Shown: piece by piece, positions 7,747 to 16,438 of the stretch | Layout of the letters: every line of letters begins with the position of its first letter | Position numbering within the stretch: the first letter of the stretch is position 1 | Assembly (NCBI GenBank): GCA_023397675.1 | Contig: JAEWTV010000093.1 | Location: 83,821-147,820 of the forward strand | Direction of reading: 5' to 3' | Length of the DNA: 64,000 nt | DNA from: Bacillota bacterium | GTDB taxonomy: Bacteria > Bacillota > Clostridia > Acetivibrionales > JANLFN01 | The notes under the pieces: model-generated | What the model was told of the DNA's origin: nothing | Seen by the model: only the letters and a program-made list of their open reading frames with translations | Databases searched by the model: none | Made by a program: the position numbers and the translations under genes

Positions 7747-10386
7747 ATGAGAATAGAAAGACTGGATATAAAAGGCTTTGGAAAATTTAACAACCTTAAG
7801 CTGGAATTTAAAGAAGGCTTTAATGTTGTTTACGGGAAAAATGAATCGGGTAAAACTACTCTTCAGTGGTTTATAAAAGGAATGCTTTATGGACTTAAAG
7901 GAGGACGTTCTGGCAAGGACGGTTCCCTCCCACCTTCCAAGCATTTTAAACCGTGGAACTCAAAGGACTATGGCGGAATTCTTGAGTACCGGTTGGAAAA
8001 TGGTGATGCCTTCAGGGTGGGACGAAACTTTGGAAACAACAGTGTTAACATATATGATTCGCTATTCAATGACCTTACGGCACAGTTTGAAGCAAGCCGC
8101 GAACGTGGCGCCCTATTTGCAGAAAAGCAGCTTGGGATCAATGAAACATGCTTTGAAAAAACAGTTTTTATACGACAGATGGAAACACGCATTGATGAGG
8201 ATGGAAGCAAGGAACTTCTTAACAGGCTTACAAATGTAATGGAATCAGGTTTTGAGGATATATCCTACAGAAGAGCAGAAGAAGCTCTTAAGGAAGCCTT
8301 AAAAACTGAGATTGGAACTGGGAAAACCACTACCCGCCCGTTAGACAAGATAAATTCAAGGCTTGAAGAGCTGCTCGCATTAAAAAGTGAGATTAACCAA
8401 AAGCGTCACAGCCTTTTTGAAACTGAACAAGAGCTGAATAATAAGAAGGAAACTCGAAAAGAACTCGAAAGCAAGAAAGTCCTACTTAGTAAGGTTAAGG
8501 AATATCTTTTGCTGAAAAAACAACTTACGCAGCTATATAAAAAGAAGGCAACGCTTGAAGAAGCAATTAAAAGGCTGAATCATGCTGCACAGGATAAAGC
8601 AGAGATAGAAGCAGATATATCACGTATAAGCTCAGATAAGCAAAAGCTTATTGGTTATTCAGGCTTTGGAAATGAAGAAGCCGATAGTATAACAATCGAC
8701 TATAGCTCCTTGAAACAGCTCGGGAATGAAAACCAAAGCATTCTTGTTCAGATACGGCAAAAAGAGGATGAACTAAGTTCCCTCAAGTCCTCTGTAATGC
8801 ACCTTGCTGTCTTTGAAATACCGGACAGTTATACCGAAACGGTTAAACTGGCTACAGAGCTCGAAAGTCTTGAATCGGATAAAAACAGAAATGATTATGA
8901 AAACGTTAATGATACTATAAAAGGCCTTGCAAGTGCAAAGAAGAAAAACGGATTTGGCGCTCTTATTTTTGGTCTGGCATCAGCAGGAGCACTTGCGGCC
9001 GGACTTTTAGCAGGCAAAGGTAGCCTTATCTGGTACATAGCCTGTGCGGTTTTATTAGCTTGCACTGTTGTCTTTTCAGTATTGTTCCTTAAAAAATCAA
9101 AAGCTTTAAAGGAAACCGAAGGCCAAAAGAAAATATCCTTCATCTACTCAAGGGATATATCCGGGCAGATAGAAACTAAAAGGCAAAACCTCAAGGAAAG
9201 GCTTGAAGCCGTTGGTGCAAAAAACTTGGATCAATATCTTCAGCTTAAATCAAGCTACGATAAAAGCATTTTTGAAATAAGACTTCTGGAAAGCAAGCTG
9301 GAAGACCTTAAGAAAACTATTGAAGGAAACAATAGCAAAATAGGCTTACTCAAAATAAACATAATGAAAAAGCTTGAGTCTGCAGGAATGGTTATTTCCA
9401 GTGAATCCATCAACGACGAAGCCATCAGCGACTTTAAAAACAATATAAGGAAATATAAAGAACTGGAGCCTTCAATGGGTTATGCCCAAAAGAAGCTGTC
9501 TGCCATCTCTGCTGAAGCAGATAACACCAGGGCAGTCCTGAAACCATACGGTATAGACTTTGATGAATGCAGTCAGCTTGAAGAGCTTTTAAGCAGCTTT
9601 GCTCCCGAAATTGAATCAATGCAGCAAAAGGATTCGGAGCTTCTCAGTATACTTGAAGCAGATATTGGGATTGCAGCTTTATCAGAAGCTGCCGTCAGTT
9701 CAATAAAATCAGATATATCAGAGGAAAGTTCCTCTTCCTCACTACAATCCGTCCTGGAAGAATTGGAAGAGGCAAATGCCGGTATAAATAGCCTGTCCCT
9801 TGAAATACGTGGACTTGAAACCCTTGTAAACAGCAGTGAGGCAGATACCGATACTCTTCAAGGAATTGATGAAGAATTAAGTGAACTGGAAACAAAAAAG
9901 GAACAGTTGACAGATATAAGCTCTTCAATAAAGGCAGCCCTTGAAGTCTTGAGTGAAGCAAGCAGCGAAATACAAAAGGATTTTGTTCCTGTATTAAACA
10001 ACAAAATGAGCAAAATAATAGACAGAATTTCGATGGGAAGATACCTCGATTTGCGTGCAAACGCACAACTTACACTTAACGTAATATCACCCGAAACGGG
10101 CGACGTAGTCCCCGCTTCCCTTCTGAGCAGCGGAACAACCGATCAGATGTATCTGGCCTTAAGGCTTGCAATGGCAGATTTTATAACCTCGGGCAATGAA
10201 CAGCTTCCTCTTTTACTGGACGAAATTTTTTCACAATTTGATGATATAAGAACCGAACAGACACTTGAGCTTCTGGAGGAGCTGGCAGAAGGTACGCAGG
10301 TTATACTGTTCACCTGCAAGCAGCGTGAATTGGAGGCTGCAAAACAGCAGTTCAAGGATAAACTGAATACAATTATTTTACCATAG
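7747..10386 (+). CDS. YhaN/SbcC-like ATPase, partner of the upstream nuclease
   Basis: 879 residues. An SMC/Rad50-type split ABC ATPase: Walker A GKNESGKTTL at about residues 30-39, a long coiled-coil middle, then an ABC signature-like LLSSGTTDQM and Walker B LPLLLDEIFSQFDD near the C-terminus. Unlike SbcC, the middle contains a hydrophobic pair (about residues 400-450, starting GFGALIFGLASAG), as seen in YhaN proteins, which would place the complex at the membrane. It follows the nuclease gene by 4 bases, so the two are surely one transcript. Likely role: ATP-driven gating of the nuclease on DNA ends. Confidence 0.88.
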   Translation: MRIERLDIKGFGKFNNLKLEFKEGFNVVYGKNESGKTTLQWFIKGMLYGLKGGRSGKDGSLPPSKHFKPWNSKDYGGILEYRLENGDAFRVGRNFGNNSVNIYDSLFNDLTAQFEASRERGALFAEKQLGINETCFEKTVFIRQMETRIDEDGSKELLNRLTNVMESGFEDISYRRAEEALKEALKTEIGTGKTTTRPLDKINSRLEELLALKSEINQKRHSLFETEQELNNKKETRKELESKKVLLSKVKEYLLLKKQLTQLYKKKATLEEAIKRLNHAAQDKAEIEADISRISSDKQKLIGYSGFGNEEADSITIDYSSLKQLGNENQSILVQIRQKEDELSSLKSSVMHLAVFEIPDSYTETVKLATELESLESDKNRNDYENVNDTIKGLASAKKKNGFGALIFGLASAGALAAGLLAGKGSLIWYIACAVLLACTVVFSVLFLKKSKALKETEGQKKISFIYSRDISGQIETKRQNLKERLEAVGAKNLDQYLQLKSSYDKSIFEIRLLESKLEDLKKTIEGNNSKIGLLKINIMKKLESAGMVISSESINDEAISDFKNNIRKYKELEPSMGYAQKKLSAISAEADNTRAVLKPYGIDFDECSQLEELLSSFAPEIESMQQKDSELLSILEADIGIAALSEAAVSSIKSDISEESSSSSLQSVLEELEEANAGINSLSLEIRGLETLVNSSEADTDTLQGIDEELSELETKKEQLTDISSSIKAALEVLSEASSEIQKDFVPVLNNKMSKIIDRISMGRYLDLRANAQLTLNVISPETGDVVPASLLSSGTTDQMYLALRLAMADFITSGNEQLPLLLDEIFSQFDDIRTEQTLELLEELAEGTQVILFTCKQRELEAAKQQFKDKLNTIILP

Positions 10387-10431
10387 TAAATATAAGCTAT
10401 ATTAGCAAGACCTAAATAAGGGGTTTTTATA

Positions 10432-11367
10432 ATGAAGAGAAGGTTATTGTCCTTTAGTATTTTTTTATTAGTAATTAATATTATACTGAGCGGGTGTGGA
10501 TCTGGTACATCAAAAAGCACAGCAGAATCTGCATCTGTAACAGTAAAGCCTTCCGAAATGCCCAAGGATATGGCTGTTGTAACAGACACCACCCTGGATG
10601 TTTATAAAGAGCCTTCAACAACCTCGGAAAGAGTAACACAGGCTTTATACAATCAAGGCTTAAAAGTGCTTTCAATAAAGGACAACTGGTCAAATGTCAG
10701 GGCTGTCGATGGCTATACAGGCTGGGTTAAAACAAAAAGTATCAACTTTGACTGCTCCAGCATAAATACTTCCTTATATAAATATCGCATCATAGTTACA
10801 ACTAAAGTAAAAACCATTTCAACAGAATTTAAGGGAAGCTACACTGCTGCTACCGCAGTAATGGGTGCCGAACTGTACTCCAACAATGTAAAGGACGGAT
10901 GGTACGAAGTCTATCTTCCAGAGGGAAAAAAGGGCTGGGTAGATCAAAGCGGCTGCATATGCATATCTGCAAATGAAACAATCCCAAAAACAACCCCAAT
11001 AGATTTTATTATGACAGCAAACAAGTTCGCAGGCTCTACTTACTTGTGGGGAGGCCTTAGTACATATGGAATAGACTGCTCCGGTCTGACATATATAAGT
11101 GCGAAAATTAACGGTGTTGAGCTCCCAAGGGATACTCAGCAGCAGGTTAAGTCAGGTATCTCAGTAAAGGATACTAAGGAAATGAAACCTGGGGATCTTG
11201 TTTTTTTCTGTTCCAATGATAACCGGAAGAACATCAACCACGTAGGAATTTACCTTGGAAATAACCGCTATATCAATGCGAGCGCATCAAGAGGCTCTGT
11301 AACAATTAATTCTACCGATGATATTTTCTTTACCACAAATCTTGTAGGCATAAGGCGGATATTTTAA
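10432..11367 (+). CDS. NlpC/P60 cell-wall hydrolase lipoprotein with SH3 domains
   Basis: 311 residues. A lipoprotein signal ends in a lipobox (LSGC, Cys22), so the mature protein should be lipid-anchored outside. Two SH3-like wall-binding domains (about 45-105 and 115-180) precede a C-terminal NlpC/P60 domain with catalytic Cys in YGIDCSGLTY and His in NHVGIYLGN. Such enzymes cut peptide stems of peptidoglycan, usually gamma-D-Glu-diamino acid bonds. Its stop codon overlaps the stop of the convergent glycosyltransferase gene by 4 bases, with no room for a separate terminator. Confidence 0.88.
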   Translation: MKRRLLSFSIFLLVINIILSGCGSGTSKSTAESASVTVKPSEMPKDMAVVTDTTLDVYKEPSTTSERVTQALYNQGLKVLSIKDNWSNVRAVDGYTGWVKTKSINFDCSSINTSLYKYRIIVTTKVKTISTEFKGSYTAATAVMGAELYSNNVKDGWYEVYLPEGKKGWVDQSGCICISANETIPKTTPIDFIMTANKFAGSTYLWGGLSTYGIDCSGLTYISAKINGVELPRDTQQQVKSGISVKDTKEMKPGDLVFFCSNDNRKNINHVGIYLGNNRYINASASRGSVTINSTDDIFFTTNLVGIRRIF

Positions 11368-12587
11368 AGCCACATCAAAAGCCTCTTTTTAAGGTTATAG
11401 AATATTCCTGCTTTAACTTTAACACCGGCATTATATCTTAAAATGTCTTCATTACAGTTATCAAAAGCATTATTAATTTTAGCAAGCTCCGCCAGAAGAA
11501 ACGCTGTTTTATGCCTTGTATCAGTTTTTGCAAGGTTTTGAGACATTTCTTTTATGCGCTTTATCTTATGTGGATTGTCTATAGTCTGCTCGATTACCTC
11601 GTCCAAAGATGTATTTCTTAAAACCCTTACCGCAGCACCATTCCGCAGCAGAAAATCTGCATTACCCTCTTCCGCTCCGGGTATGGGGGAAATTATGAAA
11701 ATTGGTATCCCCTTGACCAGCGCTTCAGAAACCGTAAGTCCTCCGGGCTTTGTCAGAAGAAAATCTGAAACATCCATCAGTTCAGGTACAATATCGGTAA
11801 AACCGAAAATCTTTACTTTCTTATTTGAAGCTACTGAACAGCTGCTGATTTTTTTCATAAGTCCTTTGTTTTCACCGGTCACAACTATTATTTGTATATC
11901 CCTGCTGCATTTAAGGAGTGAATCAAAGGCTTTGTCAATTTCCCCGAAACCCAGGCTTCCTCCCATTACAAGTGCAGTCAACTTATCTTCGTCAAGTCCA
12001 AGTCTGACCTGTACCTCTTTCTTATCACGCTTTTCGAGAAATTTTTGCTGAACAGGTATACCATATGCATGAATCCTGCTTTCAGGTATTCCCCACTTAA
12101 CCATATCCTCCTTAAGCTTTTCATGGGCCACAATATAAGCGTCTACCATTTCATGTAGCCAAAAGGAGTGGAACGCAAAATCGGTAACCACAGCCATTAC
12201 AGGAATATTGAAGTCTGTCTTTTTTTTAAGCTCTGAAAGCATTTGAAGAGAAAATGGGTGCGTTGTTACAATTACAGATGGTTTGAAATCATTTATAAGT
12301 TTTAAAAGCCTACGCGAAAGTAGGTTGTTAAATCTCTTATTCAAGCCATAGAAGTTCTTACCCATTTCGGACATCTTATAAAGCCTGCGGTATACAGAAG
12401 GCGTTTTTTTTATGGTATTCAGATAACTCCCTATAATTATTTTATCAGCTATCGGACTTGTATATTTAAGCGCATCAACTATAAGTGTTCTGGAGCCGGG
12501 ATAATACTCATCTATTATTTCCTTTACAGCCTCTGCAGCCTTCTGATGACCTCCACCGGTAGAAACCGTTAAAAAAAGCACATCCAT
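11364..12587 (-). CDS. MGDG synthase/UgtP-like diacylglycerol glycosyltransferase
   Basis: 407 residues, GT-B fold, family GT28. The N-terminal domain has the MGDG-synthase motif TVSTGGGHQKAAEA; the C-terminal domain has GGSLGFGEID and the nucleotide-sugar-binding TKPGGLTVSEALVKGIP. These enzymes add glucose or galactose to diacylglycerol at the inner face of the membrane, making glycolipids and lipoteichoic acid anchors. It is transcribed opposite to its neighbours. A GGGAG ribosome site lies 8 bases before the ATG. UgtP-like is the best call; the sugar and the number of sugars added cannot be read from sequence. Confidence 0.82.
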   Translation of the reverse strand: MDVLFLTVSTGGGHQKAAEAVKEIIDEYYPGSRTLIVDALKYTSPIADKIIIGSYLNTIKKTPSVYRRLYKMSEMGKNFYGLNKRFNNLLSRRLLKLINDFKPSVIVTTHPFSLQMLSELKKKTDFNIPVMAVVTDFAFHSFWLHEMVDAYIVAHEKLKEDMVKWGIPESRIHAYGIPVQQKFLEKRDKKEVQVRLGLDEDKLTALVMGGSLGFGEIDKAFDSLLKCSRDIQIIVVTGENKGLMKKISSCSVASNKKVKIFGFTDIVPELMDVSDFLLTKPGGLTVSEALVKGIPIFIISPIPGAEEGNADFLLRNGAAVRVLRNTSLDEVIEQTIDNPHKIKRIKEMSQNLAKTDTRHKTAFLLAELAKINNAFDNCNEDILRYNAGVKVKAGIFYNLKKRLLMWL

Positions 12588-12824
12588 TATTCATTCTCCC
12601 ACATATGTTTAATCAATTTTTTACAGCAACAAATACTTATCGATTTAGGCATTAATTTTTTTACAAAGCTTATTTTGCTCAAAATATTCACGCTTAATGT
12701 ATTGCATATATTTTATAGCGTATATTTTTTGTATTAAATCAAAAAATATTATTTGAAAGTCTATATATGGCAGTCAAGTGACTTTAATAATCACCTGGCA
12801 GCACTTTGAAAAGGAGGAATAAAC

Positions 12825-13307
12825 ATTTTAAAAAAATTTAAGCAAATAATTGTACTTACAATAGTTTTTACTTTTGTTATGGCAGCTCTTTCTCAAAGTA
12901 GTATTATGAGTATTGTCGGCAATGGAAATGTTTATGCAGAAACTTCTGGAGTAGGTGATGAGCAATTACTTGCCAGGGCAATAAACGGTGAAGCCCGCGG
13001 CGAACCCTACATTGGCCAGGTAGCTGTAGGAGCGGTTATTATAAACAGGAGCAGGGATGCATCCTTTCCAAAAACTATAGCCGGGGTAATATACCAACCG
13101 GGAGCTTTTACAGCAGTTTCCGACGGACAGATTAATGTCCCTTTGGATCCCAGTTCCACCGTGGTAAAAGCAGCCAGAGATGCACTTAACGGCTACGATC
13201 CCACTGACGGGTGCCTTTACTACTGGAACCCGGCTACTGCAACCAGCAAGTGGATTTGGAGTAAAACCATTGTAAAGAAAATAGGAGCTCATTATTTCGG
13301 AAAATAA
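12825..13307 (+). CDS. sleB: spore cortex-lytic enzyme SleB-type hydrolase, apparent ATT start
   Basis: 160 residues if started at ATT 12825. The frame is open back to 12810 and contains no ATG, GTG or TTG before ATG 12879, yet AAGGAGG at 12811-12817 sits exactly 7 bases before the ATT. Starting there restores a lysine-rich signal peptide (LKKFKQIIVLTIVFTFVMAA); starting at 12879 would cut it in half and has no ribosome site. The remainder is a Hydrolase_2 (SleB/CwlJ) domain with the conserved ARAINGEARGEPYIGQVAVG stretch. It degrades cortex peptidoglycan during germination. ypeB follows 25 bases downstream, the usual pair. No N-terminal peptidoglycan-binding domain is present, so it is shorter than Bacillus SleB. 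Confidence 0.85.
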   Translation: MLKKFKQIIVLTIVFTFVMAALSQSSIMSIVGNGNVYAETSGVGDEQLLARAINGEARGEPYIGQVAVGAVIINRSRDASFPKTIAGVIYQPGAFTAVSDGQINVPLDPSSTVVKAARDALNGYDPTDGCLYYWNPATATSKWIWSKTIVKKIGAHYFGK

Positions 13308-13332
13308 ATAACATATTTATGGAGGTGGCCCC

Positions 13333-14724
13333 TTGAGTATCCGCGAAAAACTTTTAGACCTGAAAAAAAGGCTTTCCGACAGGAAAATGTATAGTATAGT
13401 AATAGTGATAATTGCAGCAGTTGCCATTTGGGGAGTTTTCCAGTACAAGCATTCCGGGCAATTGCGTCAGCAGCTTGATAACCAGTATAACCGTGCATTT
13501 TATGATATGAACGGTTATGTACAGAATGTAAAAAGCCTGCTTTTAAAATCAATGTTAACTTCTACCCCATCCAAAACTGCATCAATGCTTCAGGAAGCCT
13601 GGAGACAGTCAAACCTGGCACAGACAAACCTTGGCCAGCTGCCTGTAAACCAGCAGCTTCTTGCAAACACATCAAAATTCCTTACACAGGTTGGAGACCT
13701 TGCGTATGCATATAATAACCAGAACATTAATGGAAAATCACTTACCAATGATCAGTACAAAACTCTTGAAAGCCTTTACAACTATTCGGTAGGCCTTTCG
13801 AACAACCTAAACAATCTTCAGAATCAGCTGTCTACTGGAAGGCTTAAATGGAACAAGCTTGCAAACCAAGGTCCTTCAGCTTTCAGTAAATCCTCATCCC
13901 AATTACCCGCACAGCAGTTTGAAAATGTTGATAAAACCTTTAAGGACATACCAAAGCTGATTTATGACGGCCCTTATTCGGACCATCTTCTTACAATGGA
14001 ACCAAGAGGCGTTATGGGAGAAATGCTGAATTCCGAGCAGGCAAAGCAAAACGTTAAAAATGTTCTAGGTGCAGACAGGATTGATAAAATTACCGATCTC
14101 GCCAAAAATGATACTTCGCCTATAAAAACCTATACTTATACGGTTTCTTTCAAAGGTGCCCCCAAGGATCAGACTGCAACAGTGGAAGTAACTCAAAAAG
14201 GCGGAAATCTGTTCCTTTTACTTCATAACAGACCTGTAAGTACTGCCAAGCTTGATATTAACCAGGCAAAAGAAAAAGCCAAAGCTTACCTTGACAGTAT
14301 TGGTTACAAAAACATGATCGATACCTACTACCTGAAACAGGACAACACTGCCACAATAAACTATGCCTACAAACTCGGCGACATTAAAGTTTACTCAGAT
14401 CTTATAAAGGTAAAGGTTGCCCTTGATACAGGAGAGGTTGTTGGTGTTGAAGCCAAGACCTATTTATCGAACCATACCGATAGGAAAACACCTACACCCA
14501 AGATATCAGGCAAACAGGCAAGGGCTCTTATAAGCTCAAGAGTTAAGATTGTATCCTCAGATCTCGCAATAATACCTACAGAATACAAGACCGAAATTTT
14601 TACCTATGAGATCAAGGGCCGGTTGAATAACCAGGATTTCCTCATTTATATAAACGCAGCTAACGGAAGTGAGGAAAATGTATTGATGCTTCAGAACACA
14701 CCGAACGGGGTTTTGACAATGTAA
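13333..14724 (+). CDS. ypeB: germination protein YpeB
   Basis: 463 residues, typical of YpeB. One N-terminal membrane anchor (about residues 18-36), a helical N-terminal domain, then repeated PepSY-like units at about 230-300, 305-380 and 385-455. YpeB is needed for SleB to localise to and remain stable in the spore, so it belongs functionally with the upstream gene. The start is TTG at 13333 with GGAGGTGG 4-5 bases upstream. Two hairpins follow the stop, the second being a bidirectional terminator. Confidence 0.92.
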   Translation: MSIREKLLDLKKRLSDRKMYSIVIVIIAAVAIWGVFQYKHSGQLRQQLDNQYNRAFYDMNGYVQNVKSLLLKSMLTSTPSKTASMLQEAWRQSNLAQTNLGQLPVNQQLLANTSKFLTQVGDLAYAYNNQNINGKSLTNDQYKTLESLYNYSVGLSNNLNNLQNQLSTGRLKWNKLANQGPSAFSKSSSQLPAQQFENVDKTFKDIPKLIYDGPYSDHLLTMEPRGVMGEMLNSEQAKQNVKNVLGADRIDKITDLAKNDTSPIKTYTYTVSFKGAPKDQTATVEVTQKGGNLFLLLHNRPVSTAKLDINQAKEKAKAYLDSIGYKNMIDTYYLKQDNTATINYAYKLGDIKVYSDLIKVKVALDTGEVVGVEAKTYLSNHTDRKTPTPKISGKQARALISSRVKIVSSDLAIIPTEYKTEIFTYEIKGRLNNQDFLIYINAANGSEENVLMLQNTPNGVLTM

Positions 14725-14764
14725 ATAAAGGGCGGGTAACCGCCCACTCCTTAATTATTACAAA

Positions 14765-14792
14765 ACAAAAAAGGCGCCTAAGCGCCTTTTTT
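14765..14792. terminator. bidirectional terminator between ypeB and the stress-protein gene
   Basis: Stem GGCGC / GCGCC with loop CTAA, flanked by A6 on the left and T6 on the right, so it works on both strands for two convergent genes. A second hairpin without a T tract (GGGCGG / CCGCCC, 14730-14745) precedes it. Confidence 0.9.
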
Positions 14793-14802
14793 AATATCCC
14801 GA

Positions 14803-15297
14803 TCAATAAGTATCTACTGTCTCTGCACCATCATGCCTTAAAATTGATGCAATATCATTAATCTTGTCATCATCGGTCTTCATGCTGAATAGGATTTTTC
14901 CGGCTTTTATATCTGTTTCATACTGCTTGCTTCTGTTTTCAGGAATTCCAAGGTCTACAAGACCTCCCACTATACCACCAGTTACTGCTCCTGAAAGCAA
15001 TCCGGTTATAGGTCCGGCAGCAGCTATAATACCAAGGCCGGGAATTACCATACTTCCGGCACCAATTAAAAGCCCTGCAAGCCCGCCCAAAATCCCGCCG
15101 GTTACAACGCCATCAGAAATGTTATCATTTTTAGCAGTCGCTGTTGTTCCCATAGTTGCTGTATCCCTGCCTTGATCGTCTCCCTGTCTTGCGATTATGG
15201 ATATGTCTGCGGTTCTAAGTCCTCTGTCCTTAATATCTCTGGCAGCCTTTTCAGCATGCCTGTGATCACTAAATAAAGCTACTACGGTTCTTGACAT
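14803..15297 (-). CDS. general-stress protein with glycine-zipper segment
   Basis: 164 residues. The N-terminal 45 residues resemble the general stress protein 17M/YflT domain (SRTVVALFSDHRHAEKAARD). A glycine- and alanine-rich hydrophobic stretch (about 65-118, repeated GG, GLLIGAG, GGIVGG) looks like a glycine-zipper membrane segment, followed by a polar tail. This layout is common among stress-induced proteins of unknown mechanism. A good AAAGGAGGA ribosome site precedes the ATG. It is convergent with ypeB. Confidence 0.7.
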   Translation of the reverse strand: MSRTVVALFSDHRHAEKAARDIKDRGLRTADISIIARQGDDQGRDTATMGTTATAKNDNISDGVVTGGILGGLAGLLIGAGSMVIPGLGIIAAAGPITGLLSGAVTGGIVGGLVDLGIPENRSKQYETDIKAGKILFSMKTDDDKINDIASILRHDGAETVDTY

Positions 15298-15534
15298 ATA
15301 AAAATCCTCCTTTTATATAAACTTCTAATATAGCTTTAGTATCTAAAGTCCGATTTATACATTTTAGGCTGTTTCAAATGATAATTTTAAATTATGTAAC
15401 TATAAACTCTTTTTAAAAATCATTTTTTTCATTTAGAGATACCTTAAACAAATTAAATATGATAGAATTGAATAAGTCTATAGGGTATTTCATATATACT
15501 CATAGATGTATTTTTTATATCAGGGGAATATAGA

Positions 15535-16041
15535 ATGCAGTCACAAAGCCTTTTTTTAATGTTATTTATATTGATTGTAGCTCCTATTTTAATAATATCC
15601 TCCAACCATAATCTATTCTTTGGTGTGGTGGCTTTTATCATGTTTATAGCAGCACTCCGTAGTATTTTCAAGGCCCTTTCAGGCTCAAAAGAAGACCTTA
15701 GCCAGGAAGAAGAATCCGAGAAGGAGGAATTGGAAGAGATGATAGGCCTTGACGCGCAAAAATTTGGTATTGGTGCAAAGGTTGTAAGAAATCTGGTTGT
15801 AATACTTTTTTATATATACTCTCTTTTTTACATGCAGCATGTGTGGTTGAAAGCAATAACTCTTCTTTTAATAGGCAGCACATGCATAAACATAAAAAGA
15901 GATTTGACGGAACCTGCTCAAGCAGGCACCGCAAACAATCAATCCCGCCTTTATAGTGTTTATACCCTTGCAGCAAGCATATTTACACTGATTGTGCTTG
16001 CTTTGGTAACCTACAATAAGATGGTCATGCCTCTTTTCTAA
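15535..16041 (+). CDS. small integral membrane protein, unknown function
   Basis: 168 residues; no family recognised. About five hydrophobic helices: residues 4-23, 27-45, 83-100, 103-120 and 143-165. An acidic loop (about 55-75, rich in E) separates the second and third. The start is ATG with GGGGAA 9 bases upstream. It stands alone between a stress gene and the glutamate synthase operon, with a strong promoter for the latter beginning 75 bases after its stop. Confidence 0.6.
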   Translation: MQSQSLFLMLFILIVAPILIISSNHNLFFGVVAFIMFIAALRSIFKALSGSKEDLSQEEESEKEELEEMIGLDAQKFGIGAKVVRNLVVILFYIYSLFYMQHVWLKAITLLLIGSTCINIKRDLTEPAQAGTANNQSRLYSVYTLAASIFTLIVLALVTYNKMVMPLF

Positions 16042-16115
16042 TTCCAAAATATATATGACTTTTGCAAGTACGAAATCTCAAAATTGCAAATTTTCGTTTT
16101 TTTTCAATAAAACTA

Positions 16116-16144
16116 TTGAACACAATATATATACATGTTATAAT
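16116..16144 (+). promoter_or_regulatory. sigma-A promoter of the gltBD operon
   Basis: -35 TTGAAC (16116-16121), 17-base spacer, -10 TATAAT (16139-16144). The predicted start near 16151 gives a leader of about 290 nt before gltB, long enough for the attenuator described at 16226-16277. Confidence 0.8.
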
Positions 16145-16225
16145 GAGCTAGACTATTAATTAACAGCTACAGACTATAAATGCCAGCTGTTCAGGCTGAA
16201 TAACAGAATACAGTGTAATTACGTT

Positions 16226-16277
16226 TTGAGAACGTACTCAATGGGGAGTAAATATTCTTTATTGTGTGCGTTTTTTT
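16226..16277 (+). promoter_or_regulatory. transcription attenuator in the gltB leader (ANTAR-target-like hexaloops)
   Basis: A terminator hairpin can form from GAGAACGTAC + CAAT (16228-16242) pairing with ATTG + GTGCGTTTTT (16261-16275), followed by a T-rich tract. Two short hairpins compete with its left arm: TTGAG-AACGTA-CTCAA (16226-16241) and TACTC-AATGGG-GAGTA (16235-16250). Both have six-base loops with A at position 1 and G at position 4, the signature recognised by ANTAR antiterminator proteins of nitrogen control. The canonical motif has two non-overlapping hairpins; here the two share three bases, so the match is incomplete. Confidence 0.55.
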
Positions 16278-16438
16278 ATTTTTCAAAAACACTTGTACGC
16301 TGTTATTGTAAACAATGAATAAGTAGCAAAATATGCAAGTTTTATAAATTGGTCATTCATTTTTGAAAGTTTTAAATTCATTATTATACAAACACAGCTT
16401 TAAGTGATCAAAAATTCATAGTTGGAAGAAGGAAATTT

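Noticed and set aside
16079..16106. Terminator for the membrane protein gene at 15535
   Set aside because: AAAATT / AATTTT with a T8 tail is only a 6-bp AT-only stem, too weak to call.
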